Origin: Pseudomonadota bacterium
Lineage (GTDB): Bacteria; Myxococcota_A; Polyangia; GCA-2747355
Direction of reading: 5' to 3'
Length of the DNA stretch: 64,000 nt
Assembly (NCBI GenBank): GCA_016702545.1
Contig: JADJDT010000048.1
Location: 121,947-185,946 of the forward strand
Notes under the pieces: model-generated
Told to the model about the DNA's origin: nothing
The model's input: only the letters and a program-made list of their open reading frames with translations
Databases searched by the model: none
Shown: in pieces, positions 1 to 13,054 of the stretch
Layout of the letters: every line of letters begins with the position of its first letter
Numbering within the stretch: the first letter of the stretch is position 1
Translations under genes and position numbers: made by a program

Positions 1-93
1 CCTGTCAGGAGGACCCTGTCAGGAGGACCCTGTCAGGAGGACCCTGTCAGGAGGACCCTGTCAGGAGGACCCTGTCAGGAGGACCCTGTCAGG
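1..93. repeat. 14-bp tandem repeat, about 6.6 copies
   Basis: The unit CCTGTCAGGAGGAC is repeated six times without a mismatch, followed by a nine-base partial unit. It runs to the left edge of the window, so the array is probably longer. It ends five bases before the stop codon of the diguanylate cyclase gene and so lies in that gene's 3' flank. Each unit contains AGGAGG, a perfect Shine-Dalgarno core, on the + strand. There are no spacers, so this is not a CRISPR array. Confidence 0.95.
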
Positions 94-97
94 CCCC

Positions 98-1309
98 TCA
101 AGAGTCGGTTGCCAACACGACCTGGTCTCGCCCGGCCAGCTTCGCGCGGTATAGAGCCCGGTCCGCCCGATCGAAGAGCGCGTGCGCGCTCTCTTCTCCG
201 CTCGTGGTCGCGACGCCCGCGCTGAGCGTCACCCCGTGGACCTGCCCTTCGGCCAACGGGCTCTCCTTGACCTTGGCGCGCAGCTTCTCTGCCACCTGCA
301 CGGCGGCCTCTTGGCCCGTGCTGCGCAGCAGCACGATGAACTCCTCCCCACCGTAGCGCGCCACCACATCTGAGCCACGCACGCCGGCGGTCAGGATGCG
401 GGCCACGTCCTTGAGCACCTCGTCGCCGATCAGATGGCCATGCTGATCATTGCAGCGCTTGAAGCGGTCGAGGTCGAAGAGGATGATCGACACGCTATCG
501 GCGCTGCGCCGCGCGCTCTCCAGGGCGCGGTCGACCGCCGCACTGTAATAGCGCCGGTTGTAGACCCCAGTAAGGCCATCGACCTCGGCCATCGCGGCCG
601 TGCGCTGATGCAGTCGCGCCCGATCGATGGCCAGCGCGGCGAGGTTGCCCAGGGCGTGAAGGCTCCGCAGCTCCTCGGCAGCGACGCTGTGCCCCGTGAA
701 GAGATTGTCGGCGAAGATGGCGCCGATCAGGCGCCCTTCGACCGCTAGCGGCACGACCGCGACATGCCGAAGCTCGACGATTCGACCCGCGGTTCCGCCG
801 ACCTCGTGACGCAGCGTCAGCGCGTTACTGCACCACGGCGTGCCGTTGAGCATACAGCGAGCCAGCACGCCGACGAGCGGCGCGTCACCCTCCGCCTCGC
901 CCTCCCCATCGGCCTGGAAGACCGTCGCCGCCAGCGCCTCGAGGCGATTGCGCGGCACGCTGAAACTCGCCATCTCGCGGGTCAACGCCTGACTGACCGT
1001 GTCCTGGAGAAAGGCTTCGAAGCGCGGCAGTAGGTCCGGGAAGTTGACCTCTTCGCGCTCGATCTCGGTCCAAATGCGCTGGGCGTCCTCACCCGTGCGG
1101 GGGCCGACCGCCAGGCGCACCTTGAGCGTGCGCCCTTCCTCATCGTCGAGCAGGAGGAACGCGCGATTGAAGCCCAGACCATCGCGCGAGGTGATGCCCG
1201 AGAGAATCACGTACAGCACATAGTCGAGATCGAGCGTGCTGAGGATGGCCGTCGTCACGACCATCCGGAACTCGAGCTCCTTGAGCAGGGATTCGGTGTT
1301 CTTCGCCAT
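98..1309 (-). CDS. GAF-GGDEF diguanylate cyclase
   Basis: A 403-residue cytoplasmic signalling protein predicted to make cyclic di-GMP from two GTP. Residues about 20-235 resemble a GAF sensory domain. The GGDEF domain begins near residue 243 (DGLTGVYNRR). The active-site loop is GGEEF at residues 320-324, a catalytically competent variant. An RGSD sequence lies exactly five residues before it and fits the RxxD inhibitory I-site, so product feedback is expected. No membrane segment or signal peptide is visible, so the GAF domain probably senses a cytoplasmic ligand or partner. The gene is monocistronic as far as the window shows. A tandem repeat follows its stop codon. Confidence 0.93.
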   Translation of the reverse strand: MAKNTESLLKELEFRMVVTTAILSTLDLDYVLYVILSGITSRDGLGFNRAFLLLDDEEGRTLKVRLAVGPRTGEDAQRIWTEIEREEVNFPDLLPRFEAFLQDTVSQALTREMASFSVPRNRLEALAATVFQADGEGEAEGDAPLVGVLARCMLNGTPWCSNALTLRHEVGGTAGRIVELRHVAVVPLAVEGRLIGAIFADNLFTGHSVAAEELRSLHALGNLAALAIDRARLHQRTAAMAEVDGLTGVYNRRYYSAAVDRALESARRSADSVSIILFDLDRFKRCNDQHGHLIGDEVLKDVARILTAGVRGSDVVARYGGEEFIVLLRSTGQEAAVQVAEKLRAKVKESPLAEGQVHGVTLSAGVATTSGEESAHALFDRADRALYRAKLAGRDQVVLATDS

Positions 1310-1452
1310 CGCGGTACCCAGTGCTCACAGCGCCCTGCCGCCGCGAGCCCAGGGCCGGGGCGGGCGAGTCACTGCGACCGAGGAGTTTATCATAGCCCGA
1401 GGCTCCCTGCGGATCCACGGGCACCCTCAGGCCGGGCGCGCCGGATGGCCCA

Positions 1453-4080
1453 TTACAGGAGGAAGCTGACGCGCAGGTAGCGATTGCCGTCCTGCTCGAT
1501 CACCGTGGCCGTGGGTGTGGCGGGCCGCGAGAGCTCGATCACGATCCGCACCACGCTCGAACGGAGCGGGGCGGTGCTGATCGCCGACACCACCTCGCCG
1601 TTGACGAGGCGTGCCTCGGCGGGCAGGTCCGCGCCCTCCCCGCCGCTCAGCAGCACGACGCTCTTGGCCCAGTCGCTGTCCAGACGATAGACATTCTGGC
1701 CTCCCAGGGGCACCCACACCTGCTCCTCGCCTCGCGCACGACTGAACCGCACCCGCGGCTGCGGCGGCGCCGCCCGCTGCGGCGGCAGCATCCGCACCAC
1801 AGGGAGCGGATTCGCTGCCGGCGTGGCGGCCCGCGGCCTCGGCTCCACGACGGGGGACGCGAGGCGTCGCTGACTTGCTTCGACCGGCAGCGCTGGCGCA
1901 CGCCGCGAGGCCTCCGCTCGACTCGACGGCTCTGGCTCTGTCCTCGTCCTCGCCGCGCGCAGCCCCGCTTCACGGTCGACCAAGCGCTGCGCCTCAGCCC
2001 GCAGCTGACTCGCCTGAGCCTGCCGAACGACCGCCTGTTGCTGCTCGGCATGCGCGCGCGCCAACGCCTGCTCGGCCTCGGCCTGGACGCGGCGCGCCTC
2101 GGCCAGGCTCTCGCGTGCCGCACTCAGCTCGGTGCGCGCCACCGCGCGCTCCTGTTCGACGCGCCGCGCGGCTCCGTGACTCTGTTGTTCGCTGCGTCGC
2201 GCCTGCTCCAGCTCGCCCAGCGCCTGGCGCGCGCGCGTGCGCTCGCGCTCGGCGTCCGCTCGCGCGTGCTCGGCCTCGCCACGGGCATGTTCGACCTGCT
2301 GGCGCGCAAGCTGCGCCTCCAGCTCCATCGCCTTGGCCGCGGCCAGCTGTGCGGCCAGCTGCCGGCGCAAGGTTTGCGTCGAGCTCGCCGCCTCACGCCG
2401 CGCCAGCTCGGCCTCGCTCCGGGCGCGCAGCGCGTCTTGCTCCGCGCGCTGCGCCGCCGTCGTCAGATCGTTGGTCGCTCGGCGCTCGCGCTCCACCCGC
2501 TCCAGATCTTGCTGCGCCGGCGCCGTCTGCGCCTGCCGCACCGCGGTCGCCGCCAGCTCGGCCTGCCGCTCGGCCTTGAGCCGCGCGCGCTCGGCCACCT
2601 CTGCCACCTGCGCCGAGCGCTGGGCCGCCTGTTCGGCACGCTGGCGGACAAGCTCGGCCTCCGCAGCCAGTCGCTGTCCGTTTTCTTGCTCGCGCTGGGC
2701 CGCCGCCAGCTGGGCGCGGAGCGCCTCGGCCTCGCGCAGCGCCCGCTGAATCGCGGACTGCTGCTCAGCCATCCGCATGCGCGCAGACGCTGCCTCGTTG
2801 CGGGCCCGTTCGGCTTCGGCCTGGACCCGCACCAAGCGCGCCGCAAGCTCACGCACCTGCTGCTGCTCCTGCTCCCGCACCTCGCGCTTGGCGCGCTGGA
2901 TCGCCGCGCCCTGGGCTTGTCTCGCCTGATCCGCCTGGAGCCGCGCCAGCTCGGCGTCTCGCCGTGCCCGCTGCAGCTCCGCGCGCGCGCCGCCGGCCTG
3001 CGACGCGATCGTGGCATTGGTCCGGGCCAGCTCCGCCAGGCGTGCCGCCTCACCGCGCAGCCGCGCGCTCTCGCTCCGCGCCACGGCGGCCTCGCCGCGC
3101 AAGACTTCGAGCTGCTGCTGCGCCCGCTGCTGATCCTCTAGCAACCGCTCCGCTGTGCGGGTCTCGCGCGTGCGTTGCCCGGCCACGTCGCGACGCAACC
3201 CCTCCACCGCGGTCAACGCGGCGGCCAGCCGTTGGTCGAGCTGCGCCGCACGCTCCTCGGCTCGTTGACGCGCCTGCTCCGCAGCGGCGCCGGCTCGGGT
3301 CAGACGCTCGAGCTGCTCACGCTGCTGCTGCAGACCCTCTTCGCGCTGCCGTTCCGCGTGCTGTAAACGTCCTACCGTGGCGGATTGCAGCGCGCGCTGC
3401 TGCTCGGCCGTGTGCCGCATGGCAGCCGCCGTCGCCTCGGCCTCGGCCAAGCGCTGGCGCAACCGCTCGGCCTCTCCCTGGGTCTGCTGCAGCGCGACCG
3501 CCGCAGCGTCCTCTCGCGCCTGCGCCGCCCGCACGCGGGCCGGCCCAGCGGCGCCCCCGGAGCGAGAGGCCAACTGCACCGTGGCCGCTGGGGCCGCTGG
3601 CGCCACGACCTGCGGCGCGCGCGCTGGAGCGGCGCCCGGGCCCGAGCTCGCCGCGGCCGGTGGGGCCGGCTCCAGCGCCTGCACCCGAATCAGCAGATCG
3701 CGGCCGTCCAGCTGCACGCGCGTCGCCGCCTCGTGGCGCAGACCGATCGTCAGCCGCACGCCGGACCAGCTCTGACCACGGTCCACCGGCGCCGCGGCCA
3801 CATGTGACACGGCCCAGCTGCCGACATCGGTAAAACGCTGCGCACCGGCCAGCTGAGCGTTGGCCACATCGACGACCAGCCGACGTGGAGCATCGAGGTT
3901 GAAGATGGCGAACGCCGGCGTCACGGTGCAAGGCACGCGCAACGTCGTCTCCCCCGAGGCGGTCGAGGTCACCACCATCGGCCCGAGCTGAAGCGGCGCC
4001 GCTGCAGCGGCCTGCCGCGCCGTCGAGAGACCGACGGCCACGAGCAGCCCCACACCGAGCGCCGACGCTGACCCACGCAT
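1453..4080 (-). CDS. AMIN-domain envelope protein with very long coiled coil
   Basis: The frame is open further upstream, but the start is placed at the ATG at 4080. It has GGAGG ten bases before it and begins a signal peptide (MRGSASALGVGLLVAVGLST ending in an AAAA-type cleavage region). The resulting 875-residue protein has an AMIN-like domain at about 30-135; AMIN domains typically bind peptidoglycan or target proteins to the septum or secretin. A Gln/Ala/Arg/Glu-rich segment of roughly 550-600 residues follows and should form a continuous periplasmic coiled coil. The C-terminal 85 residues (VWVPLGGQNVYRL to the end) look like a second AMIN-type beta domain. No catalytic amidase domain is present. 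It could be a structural spacer or tether in the envelope; the exact role is unknown. It is divergent from the acyl-CoA synthetase gene. Confidence 0.75.
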   Translation of the reverse strand: MRGSASALGVGLLVAVGLSTARQAAAAAPLQLGPMVVTSTASGETTLRVPCTVTPAFAIFNLDAPRRLVVDVANAQLAGAQRFTDVGSWAVSHVAAAPVDRGQSWSGVRLTIGLRHEAATRVQLDGRDLLIRVQALEPAPPAAASSGPGAAPARAPQVVAPAAPAATVQLASRSGGAAGPARVRAAQAREDAAAVALQQTQGEAERLRQRLAEAEATAAAMRHTAEQQRALQSATVGRLQHAERQREEGLQQQREQLERLTRAGAAAEQARQRAEERAAQLDQRLAAALTAVEGLRRDVAGQRTRETRTAERLLEDQQRAQQQLEVLRGEAAVARSESARLRGEAARLAELARTNATIASQAGGARAELQRARRDAELARLQADQARQAQGAAIQRAKREVREQEQQQVRELAARLVRVQAEAERARNEAASARMRMAEQQSAIQRALREAEALRAQLAAAQREQENGQRLAAEAELVRQRAEQAAQRSAQVAEVAERARLKAERQAELAATAVRQAQTAPAQQDLERVERERRATNDLTTAAQRAEQDALRARSEAELARREAASSTQTLRRQLAAQLAAAKAMELEAQLARQQVEHARGEAEHARADAERERTRARQALGELEQARRSEQQSHGAARRVEQERAVARTELSAARESLAEARRVQAEAEQALARAHAEQQQAVVRQAQASQLRAEAQRLVDREAGLRAARTRTEPEPSSRAEASRRAPALPVEASQRRLASPVVEPRPRAATPAANPLPVVRMLPPQRAAPPQPRVRFSRARGEEQVWVPLGGQNVYRLDSDWAKSVVLLSGGEGADLPAEARLVNGEVVSAISTAPLRSSVVRIVIELSRPATPTATVIEQDGNRYLRVSFLL

Positions 4081-4280
4081 CGGCAACACGCCTCCGCGGG
4101 GCAGCCTAGCCGCCTGCGCCGGCCCGGCCAAGTTTAGGCCGTCCCCGAGCGCTGCGCTCGGCGACGGATCCTGCGCTATGATGGGGGCATTCCGTAGTGG
4201 CGTGGAGCAACACACCGTCGGCGGGCAGAGCGACCGCGGGTCGGGTCGCGACCGCCGCCGCCCCGCAGGAGGAGGCAGGC

Positions 4281-6083
<1,803 letters not shown>

Positions 6084-6119
6084 TTCGCTCGCTGAAGCAC
6101 CGGCGGCCAGGCACAGCGC

Positions 6120-7625
<1,506 letters not shown>

Positions 7626-7626
7626 G

Positions 7627-8736
7627 CTAGCGCCCCTTGCCGAGGAAGGTCCTGATCGAATCGACGATCGCTTCGCGGTTCGCGATCTCCGACGCGATCA
7701 CATCGCCGCGCTGCGGATCGAAGCCCTGCCGGAGATCCTTGATGAACTGCCCGCTGCCGTAGGGGCTCTCCACCTGGCCGTAGCAGAAGACGTTGACCGC
7801 GGGGACGATCTGCTCGCGCAGCAAGCGCATACAGAGCGCCGTGTCGTCGACCGACCAGTTGTCGCCGTCCGAGAAGTGGAACGGATAAATATTCCACTCG
7901 CTCGGGCTGTAGTCCTCGCCGATGATCTTGGCGCAGAGCTTGTAGACGCTGGAGATCATCGTCCCGCCGCTCTCCCGCGTGCGGAAGAAGGTCTCGCGGT
8001 CGACCTCCTTGGCTGTGGCGTCGTGAATCAGATAGCGCGATTCGAGGCCACGGTACTGCGCCCGCAGCCAGGTATCGATCCAGAACGACTCGATCCGCAC
8101 GATCTCCTTCTGCTCGTCCCCCATCGATCCGGACACGTCCATCATGTAGATGATGACGGCGTTGGTCTCCGGCAGCGGTTCCCGGCGCCACGAGCGATAG
8201 CGGACGTCGTCGCGCACCGGCACGATCAAGGGCCGCTCGACGTCGTAGGTGCCCATGGCCACCTGCCGCCGCAGGGCCTGCTTGAAGGTGCGCTTGAAGT
8301 GTCGCAGCGAGTTCGGCCCCGTCCGCCGCACGGAGGTGTAGCGGTAGCGCTCCGCGACGATGCGATCACGCCCGCGGGGCTCGATGCGCGGCAGCTCGAG
8401 CGCTTCGCCGAAGATACTGGCCAGCTCTTCGATGCTGACCTCGACCTCGAGCCCGTGTTCGCCGGGCTGTTGACCGGCCGCCCCGGCGCCACCCTCGCCC
8501 TCACCCTCGCCCAGCCCGTCACCGACCTTGCCCTGGCCCTGACCCACCCCACCCTGTTGCTTGGCGCCGAGGCGAAAGCGCGGGGTCTCGATCTGCGGCA
8601 AGGGGATCGTCACCGACTGCTGGCCCTGGCGCCCAATCAGCTCGCCCTGACTGATGTACTTGCGCAGATTCTGCTTGATCCGACCGCGCACGATCTTCCG
8701 GAAGCGGCTGTGGTCCTGGTCGATCTTCTGCGTCAC
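7627..8736 (-). CDS. yeaH: DUF444 (YeaH/YhbH) family VWA-like protein
   Basis: A 369-residue member of the DUF444 family, the middle gene of the conserved prkA-yeaH-spoVR cluster. The N-terminal third is basic and carries a Gly/Glu-rich linker (residues about 70-105). The C-terminal half contains IYMMDVSGSMGDEQK, a metal-ion-dependent adhesion-site type DxSxS motif as in von Willebrand A domains, followed by conserved segments such as TRESGGTMISSVYKL. Family members act with the PrkA kinase in general or nitrogen-starvation stress; the molecular partner is not known from sequence. It starts 29 bases after the prkA stop codon. Confidence 0.94.
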   Translation of the reverse strand: MTQKIDQDHSRFRKIVRGRIKQNLRKYISQGELIGRQGQQSVTIPLPQIETPRFRLGAKQQGGVGQGQGKVGDGLGEGEGEGGAGAAGQQPGEHGLEVEVSIEELASIFGEALELPRIEPRGRDRIVAERYRYTSVRRTGPNSLRHFKRTFKQALRRQVAMGTYDVERPLIVPVRDDVRYRSWRREPLPETNAVIIYMMDVSGSMGDEQKEIVRIESFWIDTWLRAQYRGLESRYLIHDATAKEVDRETFFRTRESGGTMISSVYKLCAKIIGEDYSPSEWNIYPFHFSDGDNWSVDDTALCMRLLREQIVPAVNVFCYGQVESPYGSGQFIKDLRQGFDPQRGDVIASEIANREAIVDSIRTFLGKGR

Positions 8737-8765
8737 GACTCACTCCGGCGGCCGCCGCGGCGCCC

Positions 8766-10846
<2,081 letters not shown>

Positions 10847-10925
10847 GAGATCGCTGCTCCCTTGCTGAATCGGGCGACGGTTGCCGCGCAGCCGCGCCGC
10901 AACCCAGCATTTATGAGTGCATTTC

Positions 10926-10936
10926 GTTACGGTAAC
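10926..10936. promoter_or_regulatory. Perfect 11-bp palindrome upstream of prkA
   Basis: GTTACGGTAAC is a perfect inverted repeat 80-90 bp upstream of the prkA start codon. Outer GAGTG and CACTC segments extend the symmetry loosely. On the prkA strand, TTACCG followed about 15 bases later by ATAAAT could form a weak sigma70-like -35/-10 pair, so the palindrome would overlap the -35 element like an operator. This is inference from position and symmetry only. Confidence 0.35.
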
Positions 10937-10970
10937 ACTCACGATTGGGCGCGGCAATGCGGGACAACGC

Positions 10971-11179
10971 GAGCGCGCCACGGCTTTGTTTTGGGCCTAG
11001 AGCGCCGAACAGGTTCCGCCCCTGCTGCGACGGCCGATGGCTCCCTGCGACGGGTGGCCTCGTCGGTCCGCATCCTCGACGTGCCAGCAGCACGTCTCCC
11101 GTGCTCCCTCCTCGAGCACCCGTCTCGGTATCGCCCTCGACCGTCTCGCTACGGGTCGTTAACCTGTTCGGCGCTCTAG
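10971..11179. repeat. Repeat-flanked intergenic segment between prkA and the ABC permease
   Basis: This non-coding stretch opens with a 30-bp sequence (10971-11000, GAGCGCGCCACGGCTTTGTT...) that recurs exactly at 11296-11325. A 19-20 bp segment at 10997-11015 (TAGAGCGCCGAACAGGTT) is inverted at about 11161-11179. The roughly 145 bp between the inverted copies shows no convincing ORF and little internal symmetry. The arrangement suggests remnants of small non-autonomous mobile elements or nested repeats rather than a gene. Confidence 0.6.
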
Positions 11180-11286
11180 ACGAGCCGACAGGCGAGCATG
11201 CTGGGGTGATGGCGCGGCTTGAAGTCGCGGGGATTCACTCCCCGCGACGAGGGGGCTTTGCGAAAGCCCCCTGAATGCATGCCTAG
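11177..11286. repeat. Double-hairpin repeat, copy 1
   Basis: It starts with TAGACGAGCCGACAGGCGAGC and continues to two adjacent hairpins. The first has an 8-bp stem (TCGCGGGG / CCCCGCGA, loop ATTCACT, 11225-11247). The second has a 9-bp stem (GGGGGCTTT / AAAGCCCCC, loop GCG, 11251-11271). The last 66 bases (11221-11286) are identical to 11354-11419. Tandem hairpins ending in GAATCCCCGCGACTT-like sequence (minus strand) resemble the ends of IS200/IS605-type elements, but no transposase or TnpB is nearby, so that link is speculative. Confidence 0.8.
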
Positions 11287-11322
11287 GCACCAGACGAGCG
11301 CGCCACGGCTTTGTTTTGGGCC

Positions 11323-11419
11323 TAGACGAGCCGACAGGCGAGCGTTGTGGGGTGAAGTCGCGGGGATTCACTCCCCGCGACGAGGGGGCTTTGCGAAAGC
11401 CCCCTGAATGCATGCCTAG
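11323..11419. repeat. Double-hairpin repeat, copy 2, abutting the ABC permease stop codon
   Basis: This is the second copy of the unit at 11177-11286, 13 bp shorter upstream but identical over its last 66 bp. It ends in GCCTAG, and the stop codon of the minus-strand ABC permease gene (11416-11418) lies within those last bases. The hairpins at 11358-11380 and 11384-11404 therefore sit directly downstream of the ruvX-mltG-ABC operon. They are good candidates for its terminator or mRNA-stabilising structure, although no T-tract follows. Confidence 0.8.
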
Positions 11420-12228
11420 TAGTGGCTCAGGCTGCCATCCCGGCGCGCCCGCCGCACCGCCCAGACAAAGCTCGCCAGGCCGAGCGGAGCGGCGACCGCA
11501 CCGGCCAGCGCCAGGTTGAGCAGCGCGCGCATCGCGCCCTGCCCGTCGACGCGACCGAAGGCGGCGCAGCGCACGAGCTCCAGCGCGTGCGTGATCGGCA
11601 GCAGGCCGCCGATCGCGCGCAGCCAGCCCGGGAGCACGCCCGTCGGGTAGAACACACCACCGGCCAGTGCCGAGGCCCCGCCCACAAAGAAGCTCAGCGG
11701 GTCACTCCGACGCAGCAACATCGTCAGCGTGGCGGAGAGGAAGCCGAGCGCGGCGAAGGCGATCGGCGCCAGAATCAACCCCGCGGCCAGCAGCGGCCAT
11801 CCAGCGCTGGTCGGTCCCGTGCGCAGGATCAGGGCGCCGAGCACCAGCATGCCCAAGGCGCCACCGAAGGCCGCGAGGATGCCGTAGAGCGGCGCGCAGA
11901 GCAGCACGATCCAGCTCGGCGTCGGCGTCGCGAGCATGGCCTCGAGCGTGCCGGCGAGCTGCGCGGCGCGAATCGTCGTCGGGTAGGCCGCCACCACCGC
12001 GTGCTGCAGATTGAGCAGCACCAAGCCCACCAGGCCAAAGGCGAGGTAGCCGCGCCCGTAGCGCAGCGGCAACGCGACGCCCTGGCCGTCGACGAAGCGC
12101 GAGAAGAAGAACATCGCGGCCAGGGTCGTCGCCAACCCGACCAGTCGCAGCAGGAAGGCCCCGCGATACGACACCGCTTCCTGGCCGCCGCGACGGATGA
12201 ACGCCAGTGCCACCGTACCCAGCATCAC
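11416..12228 (-). CDS. ABC-2 type transporter permease
   Basis: A 270-residue integral membrane protein with about six hydrophobic segments (for example LVGLATTLAAMFFFSRFV, LAFGLVGLVLLNL, PLLAAGLILAPIAFAALGFL). Its overall plan is that of ABC-2 export permeases, with a Gly/Ala-rich segment near FVGGASALAGGVFYPTG typical of the family. It is the last gene of the operon and follows the ATPase gene by about 60 bp, so the two most likely form one exporter. The substrate cannot be read from sequence; polysaccharide, lipid or drug export are all possible. Confidence 0.88.
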   Translation of the reverse strand: MMLGTVALAFIRRGGQEAVSYRGAFLLRLVGLATTLAAMFFFSRFVDGQGVALPLRYGRGYLAFGLVGLVLLNLQHAVVAAYPTTIRAAQLAGTLEAMLATPTPSWIVLLCAPLYGILAAFGGALGMLVLGALILRTGPTSAGWPLLAAGLILAPIAFAALGFLSATLTMLLRRSDPLSFFVGGASALAGGVFYPTGVLPGWLRAIGGLLPITHALELVRCAAFGRVDGQGAMRALLNLALAGAVAAPLGLASFVWAVRRARRDGSLSHY

Positions 12229-12289
12229 AGCTCCTGCGCCCGCGCGACGGCCAGCGCGCCCCGGGGCGGCCGCCCCGTCCCGCGGGGCG

Positions 12290-13054
12290 TCACAATCCCA
12301 GCAGGCGGGCGGCGTCCTCGGGACCGCCGCCGCCCACGATCTTTCCCTGCTCGATCGTCACGACGCGCGTGCAGAGCTGCTGCACCTCGGTCAGGTCGTG
12401 AGTGGCCACCACCGCCGTCCGTCCCTGCAACAGCCGCTCGCGCACGAAGCGCCGCAATTCGCTCGCACGCCGCGGATCCACCCCCCGCGTCGGCTCGTCG
12501 AACAGGAAGATCTCGGGGTCGCCGAGCAGCGCTCGCGCGAAGGCGAGGCGCTGCCGCGTGCCGCTGGAATACTCGCGCACGGCGCGATCGGCGTCCCCCT
12601 CCAACTCCACGCGGGCCAGCGCGGAGCGCACGCGCTCCGTCATCGCGCTACCGTGCAGACCGTGCAGCGCGGCGAAGAACTCGAGGTTCTGTTGGCCGCT
12701 GATGCGCCAGGAGAAGCTGCGCTCGTCGGCGCTGACGTAGCTCACGTGCCTTCGCAGCGCGTCGCCAAAGCGCGCCACCGGGCGACCGAGAACCTCGAGT
12801 TCCCCTTCGTCTGGCAACAGCAGCCCCGCCACCAGCTTGAGCAGCGTTGACTTGCCCGCGCCGTTGGGTCCGAGCAAGCCCACGATCTCACCGCGGCGCA
12901 CCACCAGGTCGACCCCCTGCAAGGCCGCGATCCGCCGTCCACGCCAGCGGCCACGCAGCAGCGCCGGCAGCCCCGCCGAGGCGAAGTAGTGCTTGCGCAG
13001 GGCGGCAGCCCGAATCACCGCGTCCGGCAGCTCGACGACGGCGGCGGGCATCAC
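12290..13054 (-). CDS. ABC transporter ATP-binding protein
   Basis: A 254-residue nucleotide-binding subunit. It has Walker A GPNGAGKST, the ABC signature YSSGTRQRLAFARAL and Walker B IFLFDEPTRGVDP, followed by the H-loop in VVATHDLTE. The signature SSGTR departs from the usual LSGGQ in the manner of ABC-2 exporter ATPases. Its ATG overlaps the mltG stop codon by four bases (ATGA), which indicates translational coupling. It should power the permease encoded downstream. Confidence 0.93.
   Translation of the reverse strand: MMPAAVVELPDAVIRAAALRKHYFASAGLPALLRGRWRGRRIAALQGVDLVVRRGEIVGLLGPNGAGKSTLLKLVAGLLLPDEGELEVLGRPVARFGDALRRHVSYVSADERSFSWRISGQQNLEFFAALHGLHGSAMTERVRSALARVELEGDADRAVREYSSGTRQRLAFARALLGDPEIFLFDEPTRGVDPRRASELRRFVRERLLQGRTAVVATHDLTEVQQLCTRVVTIEQGKIVGGGGPEDAARLLGL

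Noticed and set aside
1..93. CRISPR array
   Set aside because: Repeats are 14 bp and directly adjacent, with no unique spacers and no cas genes nearby.
2038..3141. Long open frames on the + strand opposite the coiled-coil gene (also 1875-2579 and 2964-3833)
   Set aside because: They are the complement of a GC-rich Ala/Gln/Arg repeat sequence, with no start signal and Arg/Leu- or Pro/Ala-only composition.
11177..11419. Intact insertion sequence at the hairpin repeats
   Set aside because: No transposase, TnpB or other ORF of suitable composition is present between or beside the repeats.
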